Origin: an uncultured Burkholderiales bacterium | Lineage (GTDB): Bacteria > Pseudomonadota > Gammaproteobacteria > Burkholderiales > Burkholderiaceae_C | DNA: 14,312 nucleotides | Reading direction: 5' to 3' | Assembly (NCBI GenBank): GCA_903952885.1 | Contig: CAJBHE010000207.1 | Span: forward strand, 1-14,312 | Part shown: piece after piece, positions 6,576-13,448 of the stretch | Numbering within the stretch: position 1 is the stretch's first letter | How the letters are laid out: every line of letters begins with the position of its first letter | Position numbers and translations under genes: made by a program | Notes under the pieces: generated by a model | Told to the model about the DNA's origin: nothing | What the model saw: the letters and a program-made list of their open reading frames with translations, nothing else | Databases searched by the model: none

Positions 6576-7303
6576 GCCGGCCTCTCTTTCAAGGCCTTGA
6601 GTTGCTCAGCCATCAAGCACGCGAACACCGCCATGAGAATGGCCACCACGATGTTGAGCTTCAAAGGCAAGCCATACGCCAGCACAGCGACCATGCCAGC
6701 CACAACGGCCGACCACACGCGCAAGCGCGAGCTGGCCAATGAGCACTGAATGCCCAACAAACACAAAATACCGGCAAAACCCAAACCCCATGAGGTGGGT
6801 ATGGCGTTGGCCAGGGCAATGCCCAGCAGGCTGCACGAAATCCAACTGGTCCAGTTGGCAAAGCTCAATCCGGCCAAATAGGCTTCTTGTGTGTGGCGTT
6901 GTTCGTCGGTATGTGCAGGATGGGCAAAGCGAAGTGTGAACAACACATAGACCGGGTCGGTGGTGAAGTAGCCCGCCACGATGCGCGGCAAGCGCGGTAA
7001 GTGCATGAGGTAGCCGCGCATGTGCAAGCTGAACACCACAAAGCGCAAGTTCACACAAAAGCCCGCGGCCAGCACCACCCAAGCAGGCGCACCCGCCATG
7101 ATGAGCGGCGTTGCCGCCAACTGCGAGCTGCCAGCGTAGACCACCAAGGTCATGAAGACCGACTCAAACACACTCATGCCTGACTTGACCAAGGCCACGC
7201 CCGTCATCAGCGCCCATGCAATTTGTCCAAAGGCTTGCGGCGCGAGGTCGCGAGCCCCGACATTGAACTCAGGATGTTGATAGAGCTTGCGTTGCCAAAA
7301 CAT
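6572..7303 (-). CDS. azlC: AzlC-family branched-chain amino acid exporter subunit
   Basis: A 243-residue inner-membrane protein of the AzlC family (PF03591), the large subunit of an amino-acid efflux pair with AzlD. The family-typical segments VVYAGSSQLAATPLI (54-68) and NLRFVVFSLHMRGYL (85-99) are present, followed by a TTDPVYVLF stretch (114-122) and several further hydrophobic helices to the C terminus. Length is normal. It starts 11 bp after the fmt stop without a clear Shine-Dalgarno sequence, so it is probably transcribed and translated with def-fmt. The exported compound (Leu, Ile, Val, Met or an analogue) cannot be told from the sequence. Confidence 0.9.
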   Translation of the reverse strand: MFWQRKLYQHPEFNVGARDLAPQAFGQIAWALMTGVALVKSGMSVFESVFMTLVVYAGSSQLAATPLIMAGAPAWVVLAAGFCVNLRFVVFSLHMRGYLMHLPRLPRIVAGYFTTDPVYVLFTLRFAHPAHTDEQRHTQEAYLAGLSFANWTSWISCSLLGIALANAIPTSWGLGFAGILCLLGIQCSLASSRLRVWSAVVAGMVAVLAYGLPLKLNIVVAILMAVFACLMAEQLKALKERPA

Positions 7304-7314
7304 GCGTCAGTTTT

Positions 7315-8316
7315 TCAGGTGTTCTTTTTGTCGCTGAGCGTCTCAAAGCATTGGCCAGCGGTCAGTGCAAAGCCACGCAAAAAATCTGCCGCATTCAAGC
7401 GCTTGCCACCCGCGCGCTGAAGCTCCGTCACGCACAACACACCTTGACCACAGGCGACGCGCACACCGTGCACGTCAACGCTGATCACCGTCCCTGCTGC
7501 TTGCTTATGCTCGGTGTGTTCCACCGTGGCACGCCACAACTTGATGACTTCTGCACCCAGTTGGGCGGAGGCAGCAGGGAAAGGGTTGAACGCACGCACA
7601 CGTCGGCCAATCGCTTCGGCAGACTGCAGCCAGTCCACCGCGGCTTCGGCTTTTTCAATTTTGTGCGCATAGGTAATGCCAGCTTCAGGTTGCTTCACCG
7701 GCTGCAACTTACCCGCCTGTGCATCAGCCAAGGCTCGCACTACCAATGCGCCTCCCATGTCAGCCAAGCGATCGTGCAGGCTGGCTGTGGTGTCGTCTGC
7801 GGCAATGTCCAGCACATCGGTCAGCAACATGTCGCCGGTATCTAGGCCTGCGTCCATTTGCATGATGACCACGCCGCTCTGCGTGTCGCCCGCCTCAATG
7901 GCGCGGTGAATCGGCGCAGCGCCGCGCCAGCGCGGCAACAGCGAGGCGTGAATGTTGAGGCAGCCCAAGCGCGGCGCATCCAGCGCCCACTGCGGCAAGA
8001 TAAGACCATAGGCCGCCACCACCATCACGTCCGCTTGATGTGTCGAAATAGCTTCTGCAATGGCTGCATGTGCAGCGGCTGCATCGTCTGGGTATTTGCC
8101 GTCTAGGCGCAAGCTCAACGGCTGTGCCACAGGAATGTTGTGTTGCACGGCCAACTGCTTCACCGCCGAGGCTTGCAGCTTCATGCCGCGACCAGCGGGG
8201 CGGTCGGGCTGGGTCAACACCAGGGGGACGGTGTGGCCTGCGGCCAAAATTTGAGCCAAGGCCTCAGCCGCAAATTCGGGCGTACCGGCGAAGATGACGC
8301 GAAGCGGTTGACTCAT
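7315..8316 (-). CDS. fmt: Methionyl-tRNA formyltransferase
   Basis: Formylates the amino group of methionyl-initiator tRNA using 10-formyl-tetrahydrofolate, in the cytoplasm. The 333-residue protein starts LRVIFAGTPEFAAEAL (5-20), continues with VLTQPDRPAGRGMKL (33-47), and has the catalytic region GCLNIHASLLPRWRGAAPIH (118-137) with Asn121 and His123, then GLDTGDM (157-163) with the catalytic Asp. The C-terminal OB-like tRNA-binding domain covers about 215-320. It is slightly longer than usual: residues 72-95 hold an Ala-rich stretch about 12 residues longer than I recall for the E. coli protein. The ATG follows the def stop codon with no gap (TAA-ATG), giving strong coupling to peptide deformylase. 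Confidence 0.97.
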   Translation of the reverse strand: MSQPLRVIFAGTPEFAAEALAQILAAGHTVPLVLTQPDRPAGRGMKLQASAVKQLAVQHNIPVAQPLSLRLDGKYPDDAAAAHAAIAEAISTHQADVMVVAAYGLILPQWALDAPRLGCLNIHASLLPRWRGAAPIHRAIEAGDTQSGVVIMQMDAGLDTGDMLLTDVLDIAADDTTASLHDRLADMGGALVVRALADAQAGKLQPVKQPEAGITYAHKIEKAEAAVDWLQSAEAIGRRVRAFNPFPAASAQLGAEVIKLWRATVEHTEHKQAAGTVISVDVHGVRVACGQGVLCVTELQRAGGKRLNAADFLRGFALTAGQCFETLSDKKNT

Positions 8317-8823
8317 TTATTCATCGTCGCGCAAAGCTTTGAGTAATTTGGTTTTGATGCGGTTGCGCTTCAAGGGCGAGAGGTATTCCACAAACACCTT
8401 GCCCAACAAATGGTCCAACTCATGTTGGATGCACACGGCCAACAAGCCTTCAGCTTCAAGGGTGCGCTCTTGGCCGTGCTCATCCATCGCCTTGACCTTG
8501 ACGTGTGTCGCACGTTCAACGCCGTCGTAAATACCGGGCACTGACAAACAGCCCTCTTCGCCTTTGACACGCGCATCCCCCATCCAAACGATTTCGGGGT
8601 TGATGAGCACGATGGGTTGATCTCGCTCTTCAGAGGTGTCTATCACCACCAAACGCTCGTGCACGTCCACTTGCGAAGCAGCAAGACCGATGCCGTTGGC
8701 GTCGTACATGGTTTCCAGCATGTCGGCAATCAAGGTCTTGATGCGCGCGTCAATCTCTTTGACGGGTTTGGCGACGGTGTGGAGCTTGGGGTCGGGGAAT
8801 CGGAGGATGTCTAACTTGGGCAT
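8317..8823 (-). CDS. def: Peptide deformylase
   Basis: Removes the formyl group from the N-terminal methionine of nascent proteins at the ribosome; an Fe2+/Zn2+ metallohydrolase. The 168-residue protein has all three motifs: GIGLAASQ (44-51), EGCLS (90-94) with the metal ligand Cys92, and HELDH (134-138) with ligands His134 and His138 and catalytic Glu135. It is catalytically complete and of normal length. There is no Shine-Dalgarno sequence; instead TACAAT sits six bases before the ATG, which fits a leaderless transcript. It begins the def-fmt-azlC-azlD run. Confidence 0.97.
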   Translation of the reverse strand: MPKLDILRFPDPKLHTVAKPVKEIDARIKTLIADMLETMYDANGIGLAASQVDVHERLVVIDTSEERDQPIVLINPEIVWMGDARVKGEEGCLSVPGIYDGVERATHVKVKAMDEHGQERTLEAEGLLAVCIQHELDHLLGKVFVEYLSPLKRNRIKTKLLKALRDDE

Positions 8824-8858
8824 AGCTATATTGTAAAAGGCAGGCCTAAAATGAGTAG
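8824..8858. promoter_or_regulatory. Very short divergent start region with back-to-back minus-10-like boxes
   Basis: Only 35 bp separate the def ATG from the GTG of the next gene. On the reverse strand TACAAT (8835-8830) lies six bases before the def ATG. On the forward strand TAAAAT (8847-8852) lies six bases before the GTG at 8859. Both spacings match transcription starting at or next to the start codon. No convincing minus-35 boxes are seen, so this remains a candidate. Confidence 0.4.
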
Positions 8859-9206
8859 GTGCGCAAATTTTGTCTCCTCCTTTGCATCAGCTTACTCAGC
8901 AGCGTGTTTCATGCTGTGGCGATGCCTGTCGAGACTTTGCAAGCGCCCGCCTTAGAGTTAGTGGTTTCACATGAGTCCCACGCGTGCAACGAAGAACCTG
9001 GGACCTCTGCACATGCACCTGCCCACGCCAAGTCGTGCAAGCTCAGCGGACACTCGTGTTGTCCAGGCATTACCGCTGGAACATTTACCCAGATGTTGAC
9101 GGCCTTGCATGGCGCAGAGTTGCTCAACCCCGTGCTTCGCACGCTGGTATTAAAAGACCATCCCAACCAGCAATTCAAGCCACCTAGGCTGTTTCTTCAA
9201 AGCTAG
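8859..9206 (+). CDS. Small secreted Cys/His-rich protein, possibly metal-binding
   Basis: A 115-residue protein that I do not recognise as a named family. It starts with GTG (an in-frame TAG directly precedes it) and carries a signal peptide (VRKFCLLLCISLLSSVFHAVA, cut near residue 21-22). The mature part has a His/Cys-rich stretch: His38, His41, Cys43, His52, His56, Cys60, His65, Cys67 and Cys68, centred on the motif SCKLSGHSCCPG (59-70). The C terminus ends in a Pro/Arg segment (KPPRLF, 107-112). Small exported Cys/His proteins of this layout occur in copper and cobalt-zinc-cadmium resistance loci (CzcI-like), so a periplasmic metal-handling role is a reasonable inference but not shown. It lies 49 bp before the start of a membrane-protein gene with a Met/His tail and is probably co-transcribed with it. 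Confidence 0.65.
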   Translation: MRKFCLLLCISLLSSVFHAVAMPVETLQAPALELVVSHESHACNEEPGTSAHAPAHAKSCKLSGHSCCPGITAGTFTQMLTALHGAELLNPVLRTLVLKDHPNQQFKPPRLFLQS

Positions 9207-9255
9207 AACACCCACGCCCTTTTTTAGGACCTTTGATCTTTGTTTGGAGAAATTC

Positions 9256-9765
9256 ATGAACATGACGCATTACATGGAACTGCTCTCGGTCAATCAACCT
9301 TGGAACCTGTTGATTTTTATGGCCATCCCCGTGGTACTAGCCGAGACACTGGCCATCACCGAGCTATACCTACTTTTTACTCGTAACTTCACGGGGTGGG
9401 TGCACAGCCTGAGCCGTGCAGCAGGCATCACGGTAGGCATTTATTTTGTGGGAATCATCGTCTACTTGATGAACACGGCCGTACTGCCCATCACCCAAGC
9501 GGGCGAGTGGCGCAGCATCATTGATGTGATTGCCGTGGGGTGCTATTTGATTGGCGGATTACCGCTCATCTACATCGCGCTGATGGAACTTGGCTTGGTC
9601 AACGCAGGTACATCGGCCGAAGACAAACGCAAACTACACGCCACTTGCATAGCCTTGTTTTTGGTGTTGGGGCACATCGCCATGATTGCCGGCATGCTCG
9701 ACCCATCGCTGTTAAGTCACGGCGCTGATGCGACACACGACATGCAGATGATGCACAACCACTAA
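9256..9765 (+). CDS. Four-helix membrane protein with Met/His-rich C-terminal tail (unknown function)
   Basis: A 169-residue inner-membrane protein of unknown role; it may belong to the DUF6803 group, which I name from memory with low certainty. ATG 9256 is chosen over an upstream in-frame TTG (9244) because GGAGA (9246-9250) sits five bases before it. Predicted membrane helices lie at about 17-41, 55-78, 87-113 and 130-149. Charged residues inside helices include Glu30 and Glu36, and a His140 lies in the last helix. The C-terminal tail (155-169) is rich in possible metal ligands: His155, His161, Met163, Met165, Met166, His167, His169. Together with the preceding secreted Cys/His protein this suggests transition-metal (perhaps copper) handling, by inference. 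The pair is inserted between def-fmt and dprA-smg, which are close neighbours in many proteobacteria. Confidence 0.7.
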   Translation: MNMTHYMELLSVNQPWNLLIFMAIPVVLAETLAITELYLLFTRNFTGWVHSLSRAAGITVGIYFVGIIVYLMNTAVLPITQAGEWRSIIDVIAVGCYLIGGLPLIYIALMELGLVNAGTSAEDKRKLHATCIALFLVLGHIAMIAGMLDPSLLSHGADATHDMQMMHNH

Positions 9766-9774
9766 GACTCTTAG
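9762..9774. repeat. 13-bp palindrome across the stop codon of the membrane-protein gene
   Basis: CTAAGA-C-TCTTAG is an exact 6-1-6 palindrome that includes the TAA stop (9763-9765). The loop is too small for a stable RNA hairpin without fraying. It could be a protein-binding site upstream of dprA, or chance. Confidence 0.25.
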
Positions 9775-9782
9775 GTCGCAAG

Positions 9783-9828
9783 CTGACTGTGAGTTTTTAT
9801 GAATCAAATGTAGCAATACATCGGTCAG
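9783..9828. repeat. Nested inverted repeats upstream of dprA
   Basis: Within the 105-bp gap before dprA, ATGTA (9808-9812) and TACAT (9817-9821) flank a GCAA tetraloop, and CTGAC (9783-9787) and GTCAG (9824-9828) form an outer arm. No T-tract follows, so it is not a terminator. It may be a leader hairpin or an operator; I cannot define a dprA promoter with confidence. Confidence 0.25.
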
Positions 9829-9870
9829 TTTGCGAATAGCGTCTAGCCCTTATCCACACAGGAGGGGCAC

Positions 9871-11025
9871 ATGGACAAAAACGAATTACGCGCTTGGCTG
9901 CGCCTGAGCATGACAGAGGGCGTGGGCAACGATGCCGCTCGTCGGCTGCTGGCATGCTTTGGGAGCCCCCTAGCGGTGTTTGAACAGACCGAAGCAGCAC
10001 TTCGCCAAGTGGCCACCGCTGCTCAAGCGCAAGCCCTACTGAATGTGCCCAACGAGCTGGCAGTGCAATCCGTGCGCACCCACCAGTGGCTCATGCACCA
10101 GCCCGATACATACAGCCACGCATTGTGGACACTGGGCGATCCGCTCTACCCGTCCGAGTTGCTGCAGCTGACCGACCCGCCGTTGATGATTTATGTGGCC
10201 GGTCAAACAGACCGCACCATGGGCAATGCGGTCGCGATTGTCGGCAGCCGCAACCCCACGCCACAAGGCGCGCAAACAGCCGAGCAGTTTGGCGAAGCGC
10301 TCTGTATCGCTGGCTTGTGCGTGGTGTCAGGCCTAGCGTTGGGTGTGGATGGTGCGGCACACACAGGTGCTCTGCGTGGCGGCTCAAGGGCCACGGCTAT
10401 TGATCAGCATTGGCACACTGTGGCCGTGGTGGGCACGGGACTAGACCGGGTGTACCCGCGCCAGCACCAAGCCCTGGCAGGACAGATTGCGCTGCATGGT
10501 TTGCTGATTAGCGAATACCACTTGGGCACAGCACCACTGCCACACCACTTTCCCAAACGCAACCGCATCATTGCGGCTCTGGGTTTGGGGACGCTGGTGG
10601 TCGAGGCCGCGTTGAAATCGGGCTCGCTCATCACCGCCAAGATGGCGCTGGATTTGAACCGCGAGGTGTTGGCCATTCCGGGCTCCATCCACGCCACGCA
10701 ATCGCACGGCTGCCATGCGCTCATCCGTCAAGGCGCCAAATTGGTGGAGAACGCCCAAGACGTCCTGGAAGAGTTGCAGCTTGCCCCGCAACAACAAGTC
10801 AACTTGTTAGCCGATGCGCTAGAGGACGAAGAAGATGCTGGGTCGCCCTGCGATGAACACCCGCTACTCACCCACATGGGCTTTGCCCCTGTCAGCTTGG
10901 ACGCCTTACAAGCCCGTTGCGGACTAGACACCGCCACGCTACAAGCGCAGCTGCTCACGCTTGAGCTAGACGGAGCTGTGGGGCGTTTGCCTGGCGGATT
11001 GTTTCAGCGTTTGGGCACTGCATGA
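9871..11025 (+). CDS. dprA: DNA-processing protein DprA (Smf)
   Basis: Binds incoming single-stranded DNA during natural transformation and loads RecA on it; cytoplasmic. The 384-residue protein has a SAM-like N-terminal region (about 1-60), a Rossmann-like DprA domain (about 85-300) with IVGSRNPTPQG (123-133), SGLALGVDGAAHTGAL (153-168), VVGTGLDRVYP (186-196), HFPKRNRIIAALG (226-238) and SGSLITA (250-256), then an acidic linker (about 317-325) and a C-terminal winged-helix-like region (about 330-380). All core motifs are intact. The linker between HTGAL and VAVVGTG is somewhat extended. AGGAGG (9860-9865) gives a strong ribosome-binding site. It is followed by smg after 61 bp. Presence of an intact dprA is compatible with natural competence but also occurs in species not known to be competent. 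Confidence 0.96.
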   Translation: MDKNELRAWLRLSMTEGVGNDAARRLLACFGSPLAVFEQTEAALRQVATAAQAQALLNVPNELAVQSVRTHQWLMHQPDTYSHALWTLGDPLYPSELLQLTDPPLMIYVAGQTDRTMGNAVAIVGSRNPTPQGAQTAEQFGEALCIAGLCVVSGLALGVDGAAHTGALRGGSRATAIDQHWHTVAVVGTGLDRVYPRQHQALAGQIALHGLLISEYHLGTAPLPHHFPKRNRIIAALGLGTLVVEAALKSGSLITAKMALDLNREVLAIPGSIHATQSHGCHALIRQGAKLVENAQDVLEELQLAPQQQVNLLADALEDEEDAGSPCDEHPLLTHMGFAPVSLDALQARCGLDTATLQAQLLTLELDGAVGRLPGGLFQRLGTA

Positions 11026-11086
11026 TTTAGGGTCATCACCCATATATATGACAAATTACGACACAAAAACCATGTATATTGGATTC

Positions 11087-11569
11087 ATGTTTGAAGTGCT
11101 CGTATTCGTCTATGAAAACTATTGGCGAGGCGATGCGTGTCCTGAGCTGGAGCAGCTAGGCCGCAAACTCAGTGCTGCTGGTTTTGAATTAGAAGACATC
11201 CAACAAGCTTTGTCGTGGCTCGACGAGCTGAATTTGGCGTCCCACAAAACCGAGCTGATCGACATCAGCCAAGCCAAGCGAGAGCACCACACCGAGTCCG
11301 CCCAAAGCATGCGCGTCTATTCGGTGGCCGAACAAGACCATTTAGGCGCTTCTTGCTTGGGCTTCATCAACTTCCTTGAGTCTGCTGGGGTGCTGTCGCC
11401 CCACATGCGGGAAATCGTGCTTGACCGCGCCATGGCCATTCCTGGTAACCCACTCCATTTAGACGACCTGAAAATCATCGTGTTGATGGTGTACTGGAGC
11501 ATTGGACTTGAACCAGACGCTTTGATTTTGGATGAGTTGTGCGACGACGCAAACCGCGTCGCGCACTGA
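11087..11569 (+). CDS. smg: Smg family protein (DUF494)
   Basis: A 160-residue cytoplasmic protein of the Smg/DUF494 family, whose molecular function is not established; it is typically encoded beside dprA. The family N terminus is matched by MFEVLVFVYENYW, followed by LGRKLSAAGFELEDIQQALS (its second segment) and later the conserved LGFINFLESAGVL and DLKIIVLMVYW stretches. I choose ATG 11087 because it matches family N termini; an in-frame ATG 13 codons upstream (11048) gives an extension not seen in relatives I recall. There is no clear Shine-Dalgarno sequence; TATATT at 11075-11080 lies six bases before the ATG, so a leaderless transcript is possible. The gene converges on livM with a 22-bp gap and no clear terminator between them. 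Confidence 0.9.
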   Translation: MFEVLVFVYENYWRGDACPELEQLGRKLSAAGFELEDIQQALSWLDELNLASHKTELIDISQAKREHHTESAQSMRVYSVAEQDHLGASCLGFINFLESAGVLSPHMREIVLDRAMAIPGNPLHLDDLKIIVLMVYWSIGLEPDALILDELCDDANRVAH

Positions 11570-11591
11570 GCGCCTCGGTTGAGAACAAGGC

Positions 11592-12509
11592 CTAGTCTTT
11601 ACCGCCCAAGCGGTGCTCAATTTCCCCGACGATGCCGCGGCGGAACACCAAGACACAGACCACGAAGGTACAACCCATGATGATAGTGACCCAAGAGCCC
11701 AAGCTGGCCAAATAGTTCTCCATCGTGATGATGACAGCGGCGCCTACAGCAGGACCAATCAAAGTGCCCATGCCGCCCAGCAGAGTCATCAACACCACCT
11801 CACCTGACATTTGCCAGCCTACGTCAGTCAGCGTAGCCAAACCAAAGGCAATGGCTTTTGTAGCACCTGCCAAGCCAGCGAGCGTGGCAGACAGCACAAA
11901 CGCCAACAATTTGTAGTGGTCAACGTTGTAGCCCAATGACAAAGCGCGTTGTTCGTTCTCGCGAATGGACTTCAACACCTGGCCAAACGGCGAATGCACC
12001 ACGCGGTAAATCAGTGCAAAGGCGGCCACAAAGATGGCAAGCACCAAGTAATACATGGTGGTGTCGCTGCTCATGTCCAACACACCAAACAGCTTGCCGC
12101 GTGGGATGCTTTGAATACCGTCTTCTGCATAAGTGAACGGTGACTGAACGCAGATGAAGTAAATCATTTGCGCCAAAGCCAAGGTGACCATCGCAAAGTA
12201 AATGCCTTGCCGTCGCACCGCCAACCAGCCCGTGAACAGGCCAATGCATGCGGCAGCCAAGGTGCCCGCCAAAACCGCCAACTCAGGCGTTAATCCCCAT
12301 GCTTTGGCGGCATGACCCGACACATACGCGGCGAAACCAAAAAACATGGCATGTCCAAACGACAGCAAGCCGGTGAAGCCAATCAACAAATTGAAGGCGC
12401 AGGCGAACAAGCCAAAACACAACACCTTCATCAAAAACATGGGGTAGCCCACAAAGGGCGCTACCAACAGGGCGAGCAACAGCGCGCCGTAAATCAAACG
12501 TTTGCCCAT
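11592..12509 (-). CDS. livM: Branched-chain amino acid-type ABC transporter permease LivM
   Basis: A 305-residue inner-membrane permease of the LivM family (BPD_transp_2), forming the membrane channel with LivH for import of amino acids or related compounds. It is hydrophobic throughout, with the family-typical NLLIGFTGLLSFGHAMFFG segment near residues 40-58 and a cytoplasmic loop SIRENEQRALSLGYN (EAA-like, contacts the ATPase) about two thirds along, followed by LAGLAGATKA and the LLGGMGTLIGPAVGA stretch. I choose ATG 12509, which shares one base with the livH stop (TGATG) and has GGGAG about five bases upstream; a GTG one codon earlier is possible. The transported substrate is not readable. 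No ATPase gene (livG, livF) follows; smg converges from the other side. Confidence 0.92.
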   Translation of the reverse strand: MGKRLIYGALLLALLVAPFVGYPMFLMKVLCFGLFACAFNLLIGFTGLLSFGHAMFFGFAAYVSGHAAKAWGLTPELAVLAGTLAAACIGLFTGWLAVRRQGIYFAMVTLALAQMIYFICVQSPFTYAEDGIQSIPRGKLFGVLDMSSDTTMYYLVLAIFVAAFALIYRVVHSPFGQVLKSIRENEQRALSLGYNVDHYKLLAFVLSATLAGLAGATKAIAFGLATLTDVGWQMSGEVVLMTLLGGMGTLIGPAVGAAVIITMENYLASLGSWVTIIMGCTFVVCVLVFRRGIVGEIEHRLGGKD

Positions 12510-13396
12510 CACTTCTCCCGCCCGAACAAGCCTGCTGGCCGGATCAACAACACAACCGCCATGATGACAAATACCACCGTGGTCGACGCTTCTGCAAAAA
12601 ATACTTTGGTCAAACCTTCCACCAAGCCCAAACCCAAACCCGTGATGATGGCACCCAAAATAGAGCCCATGCCACCAATCACCACCACAGCAAACACCAC
12701 GATGATGATGTTGGAGCCCATCAGCGGGCTGACCTGATAAATCGGTGCAGCCATTACGCCGGCCAAGCCTGCCAAGCCTACGCCAAACGCATAGGTGAGT
12801 GTGACCATCAAGGGCACGTTAATGCCAAAAGCTTTGACCATGTTGGGATTTTCGGTACCCGCACGCAGGTAAGCGCCGAGTTTGGTTTTTTCAATCACAA
12901 ACCATGTGGCGAAACACAACACGATGGACACCACAATGACCCACACGCGGTACTTGGGCAGCATCATGAAGCCCAAGTCAAACACGCCACGAAATACCTC
13001 GGGCAGCTCATAGGGCAACCCTGATGAGCCATAAAACTCGCGGAAGATGCCTTCCAAAATCAACGCCAAACCAAAGGTGAGCAGCAAGCCATACAAATGG
13101 TCGAGTTGATGCAACCAACGCAGCATCGTCTTTTCAATGAACACGCCAATTAGGCCAACGCCAATGGGTGCAATGACCAAAGCCATCCAGTAATTGATGC
13201 CTGCATAGTTCAGCAGCATCCAAGCAAAAAAAGCGCCTGCCATGTAGAGCGCGCCATGCGCAAAGTTGACGATGTTGAGCATGCCAAAAATCACGGCCAA
13301 CCCCAGCGACAAGATGGCATAGAAAGAGCCATTTACCAAGCCCAGCATGAGCTGCCCCATCAAAGCTTGAATGGGTACGCCAAAAATTTCAGTCAT
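12509..13396 (-). CDS. livH: Branched-chain amino acid-type ABC transporter permease LivH
   Basis: A 295-residue inner-membrane permease of the LivH family, partner of LivM. Family marks are LVNGSFYAILSLGLAVIFGM (20-39), NIVNFAHGALYMAGAF (41-56), the EAA-like loop LRAGTENPNMVKAFGINV (about 177-194) and GMGSILGAIITG near the C terminus. Length is normal. There is no clear Shine-Dalgarno sequence before the ATG, which lies just downstream of a stable hairpin in the intergenic region, so permease expression may be limited relative to the binding protein. The gene is coupled to livM by overlapping stop and start codons. Confidence 0.93.
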   Translation of the reverse strand: MTEIFGVPIQALMGQLMLGLVNGSFYAILSLGLAVIFGMLNIVNFAHGALYMAGAFFAWMLLNYAGINYWMALVIAPIGVGLIGVFIEKTMLRWLHQLDHLYGLLLTFGLALILEGIFREFYGSSGLPYELPEVFRGVFDLGFMMLPKYRVWVIVVSIVLCFATWFVIEKTKLGAYLRAGTENPNMVKAFGINVPLMVTLTYAFGVGLAGLAGVMAAPIYQVSPLMGSNIIIVVFAVVVIGGMGSILGAIITGLGLGLVEGLTKVFFAEASTTVVFVIMAVVLLIRPAGLFGREK

Positions 13397-13406
13397 AAAT
13401 CTGGTT

Positions 13407-13436
13407 CAATAAAACGGGCTACTCAATGTAGCCCGT
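13407..13436 (-). terminator. Intercistronic hairpin between the binding-protein gene and livH
   Basis: ACGGGCTAC and GTAGCCCGT form an exact 9-bp stem (13436-13428 and 13422-13414) around a five-base loop, followed on the reverse strand by TTTTATT. It lies 12 bp after the binding-protein stop. It fits an attenuator, partial terminator or 3'-end-protecting hairpin, the usual way in which ABC operons make more binding protein than permease. Confidence 0.6.
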
Positions 13437-13448
13437 CGTGTCAGCACA

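Noticed and set aside
9244..9255. TTG start four codons upstream in the membrane-protein gene
   Set aside because: The TTG overlaps the GGAGA ribosome-binding site that is correctly spaced for ATG 9256.
11570..11591. Possible bidirectional terminator between smg and livM
   Set aside because: Only a four-base GCCT/AGGC pairing with no T-tract is present in the 22-bp gap; too weak to call.
12312..12737. 141-codon forward frame across the livH/livM junction
   Set aside because: Antisense to two intact permease genes; its Lys/Thr/Pro-rich low-complexity product is a codon-bias shadow.
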